Origin: Arcobacter defluvii
Lineage (GTDB): Bacteria; Campylobacterota; Campylobacteria; Campylobacterales; Arcobacteraceae
Direction: 5' to 3'
Assembly: GCF_013201725.1 (NCBI RefSeq)
Contig: NZ_CP053835.1
Span: forward strand, 1,240,001 to 1,304,000
DNA: 64,000 nt
Shown: positions 46,103-56,980 of the stretch, piece after piece
How the letters are laid out: each line of letters opens with the position of its first letter
Numbering within the stretch: position 1 is the first letter of the stretch
Position numbers and translations under genes: made by a program
Notes under the pieces: generated by a model
The model's input: only the letters and a program-made list of their open reading frames with translations
Told to the model about the DNA's origin: nothing
Databases searched by the model: none

Positions 46103-46396
46103 ATGTTCATAATAAAAGAAAAAGATAATGTAGAAGTTGTTCTAAAAATAAACTCAAAAGAAAATAAAAATTTAGAATCTGTGAAAAGCAGAATTAACAA
46201 TATTGTCGATGAGTTTAATATCTCACTTTTTTTAGATATTAAAATAGATAATTTAGTTCCAAAAGACGAAGTAAGAGTTGAATACTATTCAAGAGCTTCT
46301 GCAAGTGAAAAAATAGGGGATAACTATTTAAACTTCTTAAATAAGTTTTTAGAAATTGGTTATGAAGATGGTGTAAAAACTGTTCCTATGGAGTAA
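46103..46396 (+). CDS. First gene of the seven-gene operon, hypothetical
   Basis: The start ATG 46103 follows GGAGTTAAAT (97 residues). It looks like a small alpha/beta protein (FIIKEKDNVEVVLKINSKENK). No family recognised. It is followed after four bases by the next gene, so it heads an operon reaching 49751. Confidence 0.6.
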   Translation: MFIIKEKDNVEVVLKINSKENKNLESVKSRINNIVDEFNISLFLDIKIDNLVPKDEVRVEYYSRASASEKIGDNYLNFLNKFLEIGYEDGVKTVPME

Positions 46397-46400
46397 AAAA

Positions 46401-47171
46401 ATGTTAGAAAATTCAGAAAACAGAAAAAAATTAAAAGAGTTAAAAATCTTTGAAAAAGTACCATTTGAATTTAAAGATGGTTGGACTGATTTAATTTATG
46501 AATTAGGAAAAGATATTACAGAACTTTGTGAATTAACAAATTGTGAACTTCCGTATATTCAACAAATAAAAGAAAAAATGGGAATATTAAAATTTTATTA
46601 CAACTGCTTAAATTCTCCATATCCTGAAATAGTTGAAAAAAGTATCAGAGCTTTAGTTAGACAAGCTGAAAATAAATCTGCTAATATTTGTGAAACTTGT
46701 GGGAAATATGGAGAATTAAGAACAACTGGACTTTGGTTTACTGCTTGTGATGAACACAAAAGAAATTCAATTACTCTTGAAGAGTGGAAAGAATTAGACA
46801 AAAAACAAAGAGAAGATTTAGAAAATGAAAAGATTAATACAAAACCATACAAAGCATTAAAATTTGAAGATATTAAATCACCAATTTTAAAAAGAAAGAT
46901 TATGGAAAAAGTTGCTTGTTTTGAAGCGGTATGTTGGGATTATGAAATAAATGCAGTTGATGTTTTTAATATTTTAAGAACAAAAGATGATGAAGATTTT
47001 CCAATTAGTTATGATGTTTTGAGAAAAAAAGTATTGAAATATGTATCAGTAGATAATTTGAAAAATGTATTTAATCAGGAGCAATTAATAGAAATTTTTT
47101 CTGATATAAGTTTAAGAACAATCAGAAATCCTGATACAAAAATTTTTATAAAAGAGTTGAAAAAGGCTTGA
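46401..47171 (+). CDS. Zinc-ribbon protein, paralogue 1
   Basis: This 256-residue protein has an N-terminal helical region with WTDLIYELGK..ELCELTNCELP, then a probable zinc site CETCGKYGELRTTGLWFTACDEH (about 97-119), then a helical C-terminus. The first 120 residues match the next gene closely. Function unknown. Confidence 0.65.
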   Translation: MLENSENRKKLKELKIFEKVPFEFKDGWTDLIYELGKDITELCELTNCELPYIQQIKEKMGILKFYYNCLNSPYPEIVEKSIRALVRQAENKSANICETCGKYGELRTTGLWFTACDEHKRNSITLEEWKELDKKQREDLENEKINTKPYKALKFEDIKSPILKRKIMEKVACFEAVCWDYEINAVDVFNILRTKDDEDFPISYDVLRKKVLKYVSVDNLKNVFNQEQLIEIFSDISLRTIRNPDTKIFIKELKKA

Positions 47172-47173
47172 AA

Positions 47174-47671
47174 ATGGAAGAGAATTTTGAAGAAAGAATT
47201 ATTGAAACAATACAAAAATCTAAATCAAGATTAAGCGAAGAAAATAGAGCTAAATTGAATGAGCTAGAATTATTTAAAAATAAAGTACCTTATCAAATAT
47301 TAAATGGATGGACAGATTTAGTTTATGAATTAGGAAAAAATATAGAAGAGCTTTGCAAATTAGCAAATTGTGAACTTCCACAAATTGAACATATAAAAAG
47401 TAAATATGCAAGTTTGAGATTTGATTACTACTTTAATTCATCTGTTCCAAGAATTGTTGAAAAATTAATTGATTCACTAATCTATGAAGCAGAAGATAAA
47501 TCGGAAAGAATTTGTGAATACTGTGGAGCAGATGGAGAAATAAGAATCACAAAAACTGGAAGTTGGTATTTAACTACTTGTGATAAATGCTCAAAAGAAA
47601 AACACGATTTAGTAAAAAATAAAGATTTTGAAAAAAGAGCAGATAAATTAACTTCTGAATATTCAATTTAA
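47174..47671 (+). CDS. Zinc-ribbon protein, paralogue 2
   Basis: About 165 residues from ATG 47174 (AAGG upstream). It shares WTDLVYELGKNIEELCKLANCELP with its neighbour and has CEYCGADGEIR..TTCDKC, a CxxC-CxxC zinc site. It lacks the long C-terminus of paralogue 1. The pair is a tandem duplication. Confidence 0.65.
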   Translation: MEENFEERIIETIQKSKSRLSEENRAKLNELELFKNKVPYQILNGWTDLVYELGKNIEELCKLANCELPQIEHIKSKYASLRFDYYFNSSVPRIVEKLIDSLIYEAEDKSERICEYCGADGEIRITKTGSWYLTTCDKCSKEKHDLVKNKDFEKRADKLTSEYSI

Positions 47672-47682
47672 AGGATTTTAAA

Positions 47683-48009
47683 ATGCCTAAAAAATTAGAA
47701 AAGATTTTAAAATGTATTGAAGATATTGATTTTATTTTAAATCATAATAATTTTAAAATCACACAAGAAATAGAAGATAAAATCATAAAACCAGCTATTA
47801 ATATGAACATTATGAGAATTGCTGAACAATTCAAAAAATTAAAAGATGATTTTGAAATTAAGATATTAAAAAATTTCAAAAATGAAGATTTAAAAAGTAT
47901 GAGTGATATTTTTGGTAATTATGATTTAGATGATATTAGTGTAGAAAATATTATTAAAAATCATTTACCAACTATAAAAGCAACTATTGAAAAAATAAGA
48001 GAGATTTAG
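47683..48009 (+). CDS. HepT-like (DUF86-like) protein
   Basis: This 108-residue helical protein resembles HepT RNases: KLEKILKCIEDIDFIL at the start and DDISVENIIKNHLPTIKATIEKI at the end. The usual RxxxxH catalytic motif is not clearly present (SMSDIFGNYDLDD at its place), and no MntA nucleotidyltransferase is adjacent. It may be inactive or serve another role. Confidence 0.5.
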   Translation: MPKKLEKILKCIEDIDFILNHNNFKITQEIEDKIIKPAINMNIMRIAEQFKKLKDDFEIKILKNFKNEDLKSMSDIFGNYDLDDISVENIIKNHLPTIKATIEKIREI

Positions 48010-48010
48010 T

Positions 48011-48544
48011 ATGCAAGATGTAAGTGAATTTTTAAAAGCTAGTCGCAAATGTAAAAAAAGTAGAGAAAACTGGTATGCAGATGAACTGCTTGAATTAGTT
48101 GCTCATATTCAAGAACACGCAGAAAATAAAGATATTTCAAAAGTTGATTATTGCGAAATGCTTGATGCGGTAATTAAAAGAGCAAATTTAATTAAAGAAA
48201 AAATGCTTGAAGATAAAGAGCTAGTAGTTTTTAATCCAAAAGATTTTACAGACAATTGTTTTTATAAACAACCAAATGCAGATAAACCATCAATTAAAAC
48301 AGTTTCAAATGTAATTAAAAGATATTTAGGAACTATGAATAAACAAGATATTCATACTTTATGTGAAAAGTTTGGAAAAGATAGGGTTTTAAAAGAACTA
48401 GATAACAAATTTATAGAACTTTTTGAGATAGGATATTATGAATTAAAAGGTGGTATGAGAATTCCTTTGACTGGTGATTATAAAAATTATGGTGTTTACA
48501 AAGAAATATTAGAAATTGTTGAAAGTTACAAGGAAATAAAATGA
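48011..48544 (+). CDS. Hypothetical protein
   Basis: This 177-residue protein begins one base after the previous stop. It is mixed helical with no family seen (DVSEFLKASRKCKKSRENWYADELLELVAHI). It overlaps the next gene by 4 bases (ATGA). Confidence 0.6.
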   Translation: MQDVSEFLKASRKCKKSRENWYADELLELVAHIQEHAENKDISKVDYCEMLDAVIKRANLIKEKMLEDKELVVFNPKDFTDNCFYKQPNADKPSIKTVSNVIKRYLGTMNKQDIHTLCEKFGKDRVLKELDNKFIELFEIGYYELKGGMRIPLTGDYKNYGVYKEILEIVESYKEIK

Positions 48545-49041
48545 GAAATCTAGCTGAATTGATTAGATACAATCAAGAAGATAAAGATGATTTATATAGA
48601 GATGCTTTGTATGGAGAATTAAATTGCTTTATTACAACTACACTTGATAGAAAGATTTCAAAAAAAGATTATTTAGAAAGATTGAGAATTTTAATTAATG
48701 AAATAAACAAAATCTATGATGAATTATTGCCAAAATACGATGAATATATCAAAAGATTTAATTTAAAAATTGAAATTCCAATTGAAGATTTGGAATACAA
48801 AGATTTTAAAATAGTTCCAAAAAATAAAAATGATGTGAACATAATAGAAAGTATTAAATTTGCCAATGAGCTTCTTTTTGAAGCAAAAAAGAAAATATAT
48901 GAAAGCAAATTAAATCCTCTTTATTTATTATTTGAAGCTTTAAATGATGATATTGATGGGATGTTTCTTGTTGCTTCAACAAATTGGTATAAAAGATTTT
49001 TTGTTGAAGAAGATATTAAGAACATATACCACATGGAGTAA
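48541..49041 (+). CDS. Hypothetical protein
   Basis: This 166-residue protein shows a similar lay-out to the previous one in its first 60 residues (acidic, DELYGELNCFI / DYLERLRILINEI versus DELLELVAHIQEH / DYCEMLDAVIKRA), so the two may be distant paralogues. No family recognised. Confidence 0.6.
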   Translation: MRNLAELIRYNQEDKDDLYRDALYGELNCFITTTLDRKISKKDYLERLRILINEINKIYDELLPKYDEYIKRFNLKIEIPIEDLEYKDFKIVPKNKNDVNIIESIKFANELLFEAKKKIYESKLNPLYLLFEALNDDIDGMFLVASTNWYKRFFVEEDIKNIYHME

Positions 49042-49052
49042 GTATATACGAG

Positions 49053-49751
49053 ATGGAACAAATATATATAATCGGTGATGTTCACGGTTGCTATAAATCA
49101 CTACTTGCATTAATAGAACAACTTCCAAATAAAAAAAACTCTAAAATAGTTTTTGTTGGAGATTTAATTGATAGAGGTAAAAATAGTTGTGAAGTTATAG
49201 AACTTATTATCAATAATAACTATGATTGTGTAATGGGAAATCACGAAGAACTATTTTTAGAATATGCTCCAAATAAAGATGAGTTTGGAAATGATTTTAA
49301 TATGGAAAATTCTTTACATTATCTTGAAAAGTGTGGTGGAAAAGCAACAATAGAATCATATAAATCAAAAGAGATTTATTTAAAACATTATGATTTTATA
49401 AAAAATCTACCTTTATATCTTGAATATAAAGATTATAAAACTGCTGATGATAGATACTTAGTTGTTTCTCATTCTGCTGTTGTAAATGTATGGGATAAAA
49501 GAGATAGTAAAGATAAATTTGATATTGAAAATTTTGAAAATCAATTGCTCTATAAAAGATATAAACAATTTGATAATAAAGATATTTTTAATGTTTATGG
49601 ACACACACCAAGAAGTGAAGCAAAATTAACTTCATTTGATGCAAATGTTGACTTAGGTTGCGTTTATAAAAAAGAAAAAGTAATAAACCCACGACTTTGT
49701 GCTTTAGAGTTTCCGTCTATGAAAGTTTATACGCAAGAAAATATAGAATAA
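49053..49751 (+). CDS. PP2A-like metallophosphatase
   Basis: This 232-residue serine/threonine-type phosphatase or Ap4A hydrolase-like enzyme has all core motifs: GDVHGCYKSL, GDLIDRGKNS, GNHEELF, SHSAV, YGHTPRSE. It binds two metals. It closes the operon; the target could be an ATP-like alarmone or a protein. Ends before a strong terminator. Confidence 0.88.
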   Translation: MEQIYIIGDVHGCYKSLLALIEQLPNKKNSKIVFVGDLIDRGKNSCEVIELIINNNYDCVMGNHEELFLEYAPNKDEFGNDFNMENSLHYLEKCGGKATIESYKSKEIYLKHYDFIKNLPLYLEYKDYKTADDRYLVVSHSAVVNVWDKRDSKDKFDIENFENQLLYKRYKQFDNKDIFNVYGHTPRSEAKLTSFDANVDLGCVYKKEKVINPRLCALEFPSMKVYTQENIE

Positions 49752-49778
49752 AAACACCCCAAAATAGACAAAAAGCTA

Positions 49779-49823
49779 TTTGAAACTGAATCACTAAAAT
49801 AGTGATTCAAGAGGTGTTTCAAA
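49779..49823. terminator. Long terminator hairpin between operons
   Basis: TTTGAAAC (49779-49786) with GTTTCAAA (49816-49823) encloses a perfect stem TGAATCACTA/TAGTGATTCA (49787-49796, 49800-49809). An outer AAACACC/GGTGTTT pairing competes. It separates the seven-gene operon from the convergent short gene. Confidence 0.75.
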
Positions 49824-49833
49824 TTTAATTATA

Positions 49834-50061
49834 CTATTTTTTTTCTTCTTTTTCAGTTACAGTTTTTGGAGCTAAAAATTCTAATTTTGTTTCTAAAATT
49901 GTAATTTTTTTATCTTTTTCTTTTTCGATAGCTGATAATTTTTTTTCTGAATCTTTATATAAATCTTCAAAATTTTTACAAGTTTTATATGTTTCTAAAT
50001 ATTTATTATTAGCTTCTTTTATTTTTTCATCTTTTTCATTTATTGTGAATTTCAGTATCAT
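49834..50061 (-). pseudogene. Coiled-coil gene remnant
   Basis: A 75-residue charged coiled-coil frame starts at ATG 50061 without a clear ribosome binding site. The same frame stays open upstream to about 50178 but has no start codon there and is then blocked by a stop. So the 5' end of an older coiled-coil (KfrA-like?) gene may be lost. A short real protein from 50061 remains possible. Confidence 0.4.
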
Positions 50062-50204
50062 TTCTGATTTTTCAAGTTTTTTGACTAATTCATCTTTTTC
50101 ATCAAGTTTTTTTTCATTTATTTTTTTATATTCATCAAAATCTTTTTTAAAATAATTTAGTAAATTTATATCTTCATGTTAAATAGAATTTTTAGGAAAT
50201 TTAT

Positions 50205-50301
50205 GTAGAAAATGAAAAAAAATAGGAAAAATAAGGATAATTTAGGAATAAATAGAAAAATACAGAAAATAAGAGGAAAAAAAAGAAAAATATAGGAAAA
50301 T
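50205..50301. other. Nearly C-free purine-rich tract
   Basis: On the plus strand this stretch is A/G-rich with almost no C and repeats short words (TAGGAAAA, AGGATAA, TAGGAATAA, AGAGGAAAA). It lies in the 50062-50554 gap and could be a degraded repeat region or replication-related tract. Confidence 0.4.
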
Positions 50302-50386
50302 CAATTTTTCTCCTAAAACTAAAATAGGCACATCGACCAATCACCGTACAAAAATCGCATACGCTAATTTTGAGTGATTGATGTAC

Positions 50387-50407
50387 TTTAAGGGATTCTC
50401 CCTTAAA
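50387..50407. repeat. Perfect 9-bp hairpin
   Basis: TTTAAGGGA (50387-50395) and TCCCTTAAA (50399-50407) with a three-base loop. T-runs do not follow on either strand in the right position, so a recombination or protection site is as likely as a terminator. It marks the start of the defence-like island. Confidence 0.5.
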
Positions 50408-50448
50408 AAACCTGAAATATAATCATTTAAAATACAATCTATTTTTTT

Positions 50449-50481
50449 AGACAAAAACTTGTCCAATTAATAAATTATAAT
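50449..50481 (+). promoter_or_regulatory. Palindromic-box promoter 1 (AGACA-N6-TGTC-N12-TATAAT)
   Basis: GACA 50450-50453, TGTC 50460-50463, TATAAT 50476-50481. First of five promoters with the same spacing. The palindrome covers the -35 position, so a DNA-binding regulator probably controls the gene at 50555. Confidence 0.75.
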
Positions 50482-50554
50482 AAAATTTCTAAAAAAAAGA
50501 CAAAAAAGAGTTTTTAGATTGATATAATATTATAAATTATGAAGAGGTTATAAA

Positions 50555-52030
50555 TTGAAATTATCAAAATCACTTTATACAAGAGGATTACAGTGTCAAA
50601 AATCTCTTTGGTTAAAAAAGTATAAAAAAGAAGTTTTAACAACTCCTGATTCAAAAGCAGAAGCTATTTTTGAAAATGGAAATGAAGTAGGGGATTTAGC
50701 TTGTAAACTTTTTCCTAATGGAATTGAAATTCCCTATGATAATACAACTTTTCAAGATAAAATCATTCTAACTCAAGATTATATAAATCAAGGTATTGAA
50801 AATATCTATGAAGCTACTTTTGAGTTTGATGGTATTTTGATTATGATTGATATTTTAAATATTCATGATAATAAAGTTGTTATAAATGAAGTTAAAAGCT
50901 CAACTGAAGTAAAAGATGTATATCTTCATGATGCAAGTATTCAATACTATGTTTTAAATGGTTTGGGATATGAAATAAGTCAAGTAAATATTATACATAT
51001 CAATAATCAATATGTAAGAGATGATGAATTAAATATAAATCAATTATTCTGTATAGTTGATGTAACCTATGAAGTTAAAGAACTACAAGCAAATATAAAA
51101 AATAATCTAAATATTTTTAGAAAAACTCTTTCAAAAGAAGATGAACCAAATATTGATATTGGAACACATTGTAATGACCCATACTCTTGTGATGCAATTG
51201 ATTATTGTTGGAAACATATTCCTCAATACTCAATATTTGATATTTCAAGATTACAAAGTAAAAAGAAATTTGAACTTTATAAAAATGGTATTTTAGAATT
51301 TTCTCAAATTAAAGATATAAACTCTTTTTCTGTTTCTCAACAAATACAAATACAATCAGAATTAGAAAATAAAACTATAATAAATAAAGAAGCTATAAAA
51401 GAGTTTGTAAATACTTTAACTTACCCAATATATCATCTTGATTTTGAAACATTCCAACAAGCAATTCCAGAGTTTAAAGGATTAAGTCCATACCAACAAA
51501 TTCCTTTTCAATACTCTCTTCATATTGAACATGAAAATGGAACACTTGAACATAAAGAGTTTTTATCTCTTGATGGAATTGACCCAAGAGAACAAATAGC
51601 AAAAAGGTTAGTTGAAGATATTCCAACTAATGTAACAGTATTAGCATATAACATGGGATTTGAAAAAGGAGTTATTAGAAAACTAGCTAATTTGTTTGGT
51701 GAATATACATATGATTTAATGGCTATTCATGATAACTGTAAAGATTTAATGATTCCTTTTCAAAATAAAGATTACTATCATCCTAATATGAAAGGAAGTT
51801 ACTCTATCAAATATGTACTTCCATCACTTGTGCCAGAGTTTGAAAATGCTTATAAAGAACTAGATTTAATTCATAATGGTGGTGAAGCTATGGAAGCTTT
51901 TTCAAATTTATCAAAAATTGATGATGAAGCGTTGAAACAAAGATATAGAGATTCGTTGTTGGAGTATTGTAAACTTGATACTTTAGCGATGGTAAAAGTT
52001 TTAGAGAAATTAAGGGAGTGTGTTAAATGA
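50555..52030 (+). CDS. DUF2779-like nuclease (Cas4-like plus DEDD exonuclease-like)
   Basis: This 491-residue protein from TTG 50555 (GAGG upstream) has two halves. The N-terminal half looks Cas4-like: early Cys ([12 protein letters not shown]), PD-(D/E)xK elements [20 protein letters not shown], and a Cys pair [12 protein letters not shown]. The C-terminal half looks like a DEDD exonuclease: [28 protein letters not shown]. Overlaps mcrB by 4 bases, so it belongs to the McrBC operon. Confidence 0.8.
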   Translation: MKLSKSLYTRGLQCQKSLWLKKYKKEVLTTPDSKAEAIFENGNEVGDLACKLFPNGIEIPYDNTTFQDKIILTQDYINQGIENIYEATFEFDGILIMIDILNIHDNKVVINEVKSSTEVKDVYLHDASIQYYVLNGLGYEISQVNIIHINNQYVRDDELNINQLFCIVDVTYEVKELQANIKNNLNIFRKTLSKEDEPNIDIGTHCNDPYSCDAIDYCWKHIPQYSIFDISRLQSKKKFELYKNGILEFSQIKDINSFSVSQQIQIQSELENKTIINKEAIKEFVNTLTYPIYHLDFETFQQAIPEFKGLSPYQQIPFQYSLHIEHENGTLEHKEFLSLDGIDPREQIAKRLVEDIPTNVTVLAYNMGFEKGVIRKLANLFGEYTYDLMAIHDNCKDLMIPFQNKDYYHPNMKGSYSIKYVLPSLVPEFENAYKELDLIHNGGEAMEAFSNLSKIDDEALKQRYRDSLLEYCKLDTLAMVKVLEKLRECVK

Positions 52031-54030
52031 GTGAAGAAATAAAAGTATGGGTTGTAGGTGATGATTACCGATGTAAAGAATTTTTAGAAGAAAATTTTTG
52101 GGAAATTGGATTTGTAGAAGATGATGAAGGTTTTCAACCAAATATAAAGAATTTAAATGATATTTCAATTAATGATTTAATTGTTTTGAAAAGAAAAGAT
52201 GGTAATTTAAAAAATAAAACTACAAAAATATTTGCAATAGGTATTGTTCTATCACAAAAAAATGAAAGATCGATAAATATAAATTGGTTAATTAAATATG
52301 GTTGTAATAATTCTAAAGAAATAAATAGTATTTATGCAAAAACTTTAGTTCAACTTTCAGATACAAATGAAGAGCTAATACTAGGAAAAAGTCTAAATGA
52401 TTTTATTATAGAGAATCATATTGAAGCAACAAGAGGGGATAAAATCTTTTCATTTAAAACTTTTAAACCAGATATTCAAACAGAAATTAATTCAAAAGAT
52501 AGAAATAAAATGCAAAGTGATGTAAAACAAATTCAACCATTAAATCAAATATTATATGGAAGTCCAGGGACTGGTAAAACTTACAATACTATAAATAAAG
52601 CTTTGGAAATTATTCTTGAAAAAGAGTTAGGAGAGGATTATTTAAAATTATCTAGTAAAGAACAAGAAGAAAAGCTTATTTCTGAAGCTAAAAAAATTTA
52701 TGAATTAAATAAAACAGAAATTTCATTAAAAAAAGAAGATGATAATAGAGAAGTATTAAAACAAGTTTTTGTATTTTATAAAAAACAAGGACAAATAGAA
52801 TTTGTAACTTTCCATCAAAGTTATGGATATGAAGAATTTGTTGAGGGAATAAAAGCCAAAACAAATGAAGAAACAAAACAAGTTGAATATGAAATAGAAG
52901 CTGGAATATTTAAGAAATTATCAATCGAAGCTTTAAAAAATGTTTTAATTAATTCTAAACAAATTAATAATAAGAAAAAATTTATATTAAATGCAAAATC
53001 ATTGAATATTCAAGCTGAACTTATTCAAGAAGATGAAAATACATATAAAGTTTTAAAGGGCTCAAAAATAAGAAAAGGTGAAGCAGAATCTTTTAAAAAT
53101 TATAATTATAGTGAGTTAAAAAATATTGTTCTAAAAAAAGCAAAGTTAAAAGAAGAAAGTGAATTTTATATTTTAGAAGAAGATTACTCTTTCCAAAGTT
53201 TGAGTGCTGCATCATCAGTAATCTTAGGAAGAATGTCAAATGGTTTAATTGATTGGAAAGAAATTATAGAAACAGATAATTCATTTATAGAAAAAGAAAA
53301 TAATCCATCTAAAAATTATGTCTTAATAATAGATGAAATAAACAGAGGAAATATTTCAAAAATTTTTGGAGAACTTATCACACTTATTGAACCATCAAAA
53401 AGAATAGGGGCTGATGAAGAGATAAAAGTAAAACTTACTTATAGTGGAGATAGTGAAGAACCTTTTGGAGTACCAAAAAATCTTTATATCATAGGTACTA
53501 TGAATACAGCTGATAGAAGTATCGCTCCTATTGATACAGCACTTAGAAGAAGATTTGTATTTGAAGAAATGGCTCCAGATTCTAGTTTATTGAATGAAAA
53601 TATTCAAGGTATTAATTTGCAATTATTACTTGAAGCTATAAATACAAGAATAGAATATTTATACGATAGAGACCATACTATTGGTCATGCTTATTTGATA
53701 GATATAAAAACTTTAGATGATTTGAAATTTGCATTTAAAAATAAAATTATTCCACTTCTTGCAGAGTATTTTTATGAAGATTGGGAAAACATAGATTTAG
53801 TTTTAAATCAAAATAGATTTGTAGTTTCAAATAGTGAAAACAAAGGGTATATCTCTAAAAAACTTGAAGAAAGAATTAGAAATAAAATTACCTATAAAGT
53901 AAGTGATGATGAAAAAGATTGGAGAATAGAAAATTTTCAAAAAATCTATGATAATGAAGTTGATTTAACAAAGAAAGAAAAAACAGAACAAAATAATCAA
54001 GTAAATACAGAATTTTCAAATGAAGGATAA
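52027..54030 (+). CDS. mcrB: McrB-type AAA+ GTPase 1
   Basis: This 667-residue protein has a unique N-terminal domain (1-150, possibly EVE-like for modified base recognition). Then Walker A GSPGTGKT at 178-185, Walker [13 protein letters not shown], and the McrB signature [26 protein letters not shown]. It unwinds or translocates with GTP and recruits McrC to cut modified DNA. Confidence 0.9.
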   Translation: MSEEIKVWVVGDDYRCKEFLEENFWEIGFVEDDEGFQPNIKNLNDISINDLIVLKRKDGNLKNKTTKIFAIGIVLSQKNERSININWLIKYGCNNSKEINSIYAKTLVQLSDTNEELILGKSLNDFIIENHIEATRGDKIFSFKTFKPDIQTEINSKDRNKMQSDVKQIQPLNQILYGSPGTGKTYNTINKALEIILEKELGEDYLKLSSKEQEEKLISEAKKIYELNKTEISLKKEDDNREVLKQVFVFYKKQGQIEFVTFHQSYGYEEFVEGIKAKTNEETKQVEYEIEAGIFKKLSIEALKNVLINSKQINNKKKFILNAKSLNIQAELIQEDENTYKVLKGSKIRKGEAESFKNYNYSELKNIVLKKAKLKEESEFYILEEDYSFQSLSAASSVILGRMSNGLIDWKEIIETDNSFIEKENNPSKNYVLIIDEINRGNISKIFGELITLIEPSKRIGADEEIKVKLTYSGDSEEPFGVPKNLYIIGTMNTADRSIAPIDTALRRRFVFEEMAPDSSLLNENIQGINLQLLLEAINTRIEYLYDRDHTIGHAYLIDIKTLDDLKFAFKNKIIPLLAEYFYEDWENIDLVLNQNRFVVSNSENKGYISKKLEERIRNKITYKVSDDEKDWRIENFQKIYDNEVDLTKKEKTEQNNQVNTEFSNEG

Positions 54031-55264
54031 AGCAACTATTAGTGAATTTGGACTTATTGGATGTGAAATTGAGCCATCAAATAAGTTCTTATGTGCAAAA
54101 ATAGATAAAAAATTTTATGATGAGTTAGAATCATTTGCTAAAATAGATAAAGGTAAAGATGTTTTACAGTTTACTGGAAATGGTAGATATTTACAAGCAA
54201 AAAGTTATGTAGGAACTATTCAAACTACAAGTGGATTTATTCTTGAGATATTACCAAAGACTGTAAAAGATAATGATGTAGAAAAATCAAAACAAGTTTT
54301 TATGAAGCTTTTACATCTTCTTTATAAATTGCCAAATTATAAAAATATTGATAGTGCTAATTTTGAAAGAATTAAAGATTTAGAGATTTTTGAAATATTT
54401 ATTTTTATGTTTTTAGAAGAAGTTGGGATTATCATAAAAAAAGGGATAAAGTCTGATTATGTAGGGTGTGAAGATAGTCTTTTTTATCTAAAAGGAAAAC
54501 TTCTTATAAATGAACAGATAAAAAGAAATAGTATTCACAAAGAGAGATTTTATGTTCAATATGATGACTATAATCAAAATAGAGCAGAAAATAGACTTAT
54601 AAAATCTACTTTAAAACTATTGTCAAATATTTCAAAAGATTTTAATAATCAAAGAAAAATAAGACAATATTTAGAGCATTTGAATTGGATTGAGTTATCA
54701 CTTAATATTGATAAAGATTTTTCAATGGTTAAAACAGGTCGAGGAATGGAACACTATAAAAATGCTTTGATTTGGTCAAAAGTATTTTTAAAAAAAGAGT
54801 CATTTAGTTCATTTAGTGGTGATACTATTGCTTTTGCTATTTTATATCCAATGGAAAAACTTTTTGAATGTTTTGTGCAATGGTGGCTAGAAAAAAGATA
54901 TTCGTATCTTCAAATTGAAGCTCAAAATGGTGGAGTTGATTTTGTAAAAAAACTATTTACCGTAAGACCTGATTTTTTAATCAAAAAAGATAATCAAGTT
55001 ATTTGTGTAGCAGATGCAAAATGGAAATTAATAGAAAGTGATAAAGAGTTTTCACAAAGTGATTTTTATCAACTATTTGCATATAAGCATATATTTTTAA
55101 AAGAACAAAAAGAGAATTATAAAGATGAGATTTGTGAACTAATGAGTTTAAAAATCTATTATCCAAAATCAGATTATTTGGAAAAAAGTAGAATATTTGA
55201 ATATTTTGATAATACAGAAATTAAAATAGTTCCACTTGATATTGAAACAGAATTATTAAAATAA
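54020..55264 (+). CDS. mcrC: McrC-type nuclease 1
   Basis: This 414-residue protein overlaps mcrB by 11 bases. The N-terminal part (LEILPKTV) fits McrC. The C-terminal PD-(D/E)xK site is [22 protein letters not shown]. It is the nuclease partner of the upstream McrB. Confidence 0.88.
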   Translation: MKDKATISEFGLIGCEIEPSNKFLCAKIDKKFYDELESFAKIDKGKDVLQFTGNGRYLQAKSYVGTIQTTSGFILEILPKTVKDNDVEKSKQVFMKLLHLLYKLPNYKNIDSANFERIKDLEIFEIFIFMFLEEVGIIIKKGIKSDYVGCEDSLFYLKGKLLINEQIKRNSIHKERFYVQYDDYNQNRAENRLIKSTLKLLSNISKDFNNQRKIRQYLEHLNWIELSLNIDKDFSMVKTGRGMEHYKNALIWSKVFLKKESFSSFSGDTIAFAILYPMEKLFECFVQWWLEKRYSYLQIEAQNGGVDFVKKLFTVRPDFLIKKDNQVICVADAKWKLIESDKEFSQSDFYQLFAYKHIFLKEQKENYKDEICELMSLKIYYPKSDYLEKSRIFEYFDNTEIKIVPLDIETELLK

Positions 55265-55267
55265 ATT

Positions 55268-55300
55268 AGACAAAATTGTGTCCAATACATTTTTTATAAT
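55268..55300 (+). promoter_or_regulatory. Palindromic-box promoter 2
   Basis: GACA 55269-55272, TGTC 55279-55282, TATAAT 55295-55300. It begins four bases after the mcrC stop. Confidence 0.78.
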
Positions 55301-55333
55301 TGTAAATAATAAAATAAAATTAGAAGGTGTTAA

Positions 55334-56980
55334 ATGAGTAATAAAATTGAACAATTAAAAAAACAATGGAATACTTGGGATAAATCATGGAATAGTGTAG
55401 AACAATATAATGGTTTTATAGAAAAATACCCAGTTAATTTATTAGAAAAATTAACTTTGGAAGAATACACTAATATAAAAATAAATGATAATGATGAATA
55501 TTTTACTCATTGGTTAGAGCGGAAAACTGAGAACTGTGGAAAGTTTAGAACAGCAAGTTCGTATGCTTATGGAATTTATAAAGTAAATCCAAATAATATC
55601 CAAGACGAAAATGAGAAAAAAATTGCTGAAGATAAATACAAAGCTTTTGATGAAAATAATAAAAAATCTAAAGATTATTTGAGTAATGATAAAGCACAAG
55701 AGTATTTTAAGAAAAAGGTATTACCAATAATAGTTGCATTGTCAAAATATGAAGATATTGGAGATAATTATAACTTAAAAACTGTAAGACCACTTGATAT
55801 AAATTATGCAAGAAAAATAGCTTATATGTATAATGTAGATAAACTAATACCTATATTTAAAAAAGAGGTATTGGAGTCTATTTCAGAGTTTTTTGATATT
55901 AAAGATGAAATTGATTTTTCATCTTATAAGGCAACAGAACTAATTTTAGAAAAAATAAAGAAAGAGTTTGAAATTAATGAAGATATTGATATTCAACAAA
56001 GTCAAAAACTTGCTAGTTTTTTATGGGAAAAATTTGGAACATCAATAAGTTTTGAGAGTAAAAATATAATTTATTATGGAGCACCAGGTACTGGGAAAAC
56101 ATACACTGTACAAAATGCGATTAAACAAAAAATGTTACTTGAAAATGCAAAATCGTTTTTTACACAATTTCATCCATCTTTTGGATATGAAGATTTTATA
56201 GAAGGATTGAAACCATCGATAAAAAATGGAGCTACTGAATTAGTTTTGACAGATGGTATATTCAAAAAATTTTGTAAAGAAGCAATGAATGAATTAAAAA
56301 ATGCAAGAAAAGAAAAAAGAGAACCTATTAGCTATTATTTTTTAGCTGATGAAATAAACAGAGCAGAATTATCTACAGTTTTTGGTGAACTTTTACTATG
56401 TATTGAAGAGAGTAAAAGAGTAGATTTTGATGATAAAGGTAATATCAAAGATGGCTCAATGCTTATTGGTACACAATATAGTTATCTTTATAAAAATGAA
56501 AATGATGCTGTAATTGTTGATAAGGGCGAATATAAATTTGGAGTTCCTATCAATTTATATTTTATTGGAACGATGAATGATATAGATAGAAGTATTGATA
56601 GTTTTGATTTGGCTCTTAGAAGAAGATTTATTTGGGAAAGAATGGATTGTAAATATGAAGTAATTTTAAATGATGAAAAATTTAAAGATGTAGAAGAGAG
56701 AAATCTAAACAACTACATAACAATTTGTGAAAACTTAAATAATTTTATTGCGCTTACTTTAGGATTAGGAAAATCTTATGAAATAGGACATTCGTATTTT
56801 ATGAATATTGAAATACCAACTAAAGGGCAAAATGCAAATAAAATTACTCAAAATAATGTCGAACTACTTTTTAATAAAAAACTTAAACCATTGATTGAAG
56901 AGTATTTAAGAGGTGAGTATTCACTATCTGATATAGAAAAAGAACTAGAAAAAGCTCAAAATATATTTAAGTTAAAATAA
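55334..56980 (+). CDS. McrB-type AAA+ GTPase 2
   Basis: This 548-residue protein has a different N-terminal region (1-240, helical, WNTWDKSWNSVEQYNGFIEKYPVN) from McrB 1. Walker A GAPGTGKT at 249-256, Walker B YYFLADEINRAE, and IGTMNDIDRSIDSFDLALRRRF. The altered N-terminus suggests another target. Its stop overlaps the next start (TAATG). Confidence 0.88.
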   Translation: MSNKIEQLKKQWNTWDKSWNSVEQYNGFIEKYPVNLLEKLTLEEYTNIKINDNDEYFTHWLERKTENCGKFRTASSYAYGIYKVNPNNIQDENEKKIAEDKYKAFDENNKKSKDYLSNDKAQEYFKKKVLPIIVALSKYEDIGDNYNLKTVRPLDINYARKIAYMYNVDKLIPIFKKEVLESISEFFDIKDEIDFSSYKATELILEKIKKEFEINEDIDIQQSQKLASFLWEKFGTSISFESKNIIYYGAPGTGKTYTVQNAIKQKMLLENAKSFFTQFHPSFGYEDFIEGLKPSIKNGATELVLTDGIFKKFCKEAMNELKNARKEKREPISYYFLADEINRAELSTVFGELLLCIEESKRVDFDDKGNIKDGSMLIGTQYSYLYKNENDAVIVDKGEYKFGVPINLYFIGTMNDIDRSIDSFDLALRRRFIWERMDCKYEVILNDEKFKDVEERNLNNYITICENLNNFIALTLGLGKSYEIGHSYFMNIEIPTKGQNANKITQNNVELLFNKKLKPLIEEYLRGEYSLSDIEKELEKAQNIFKLK

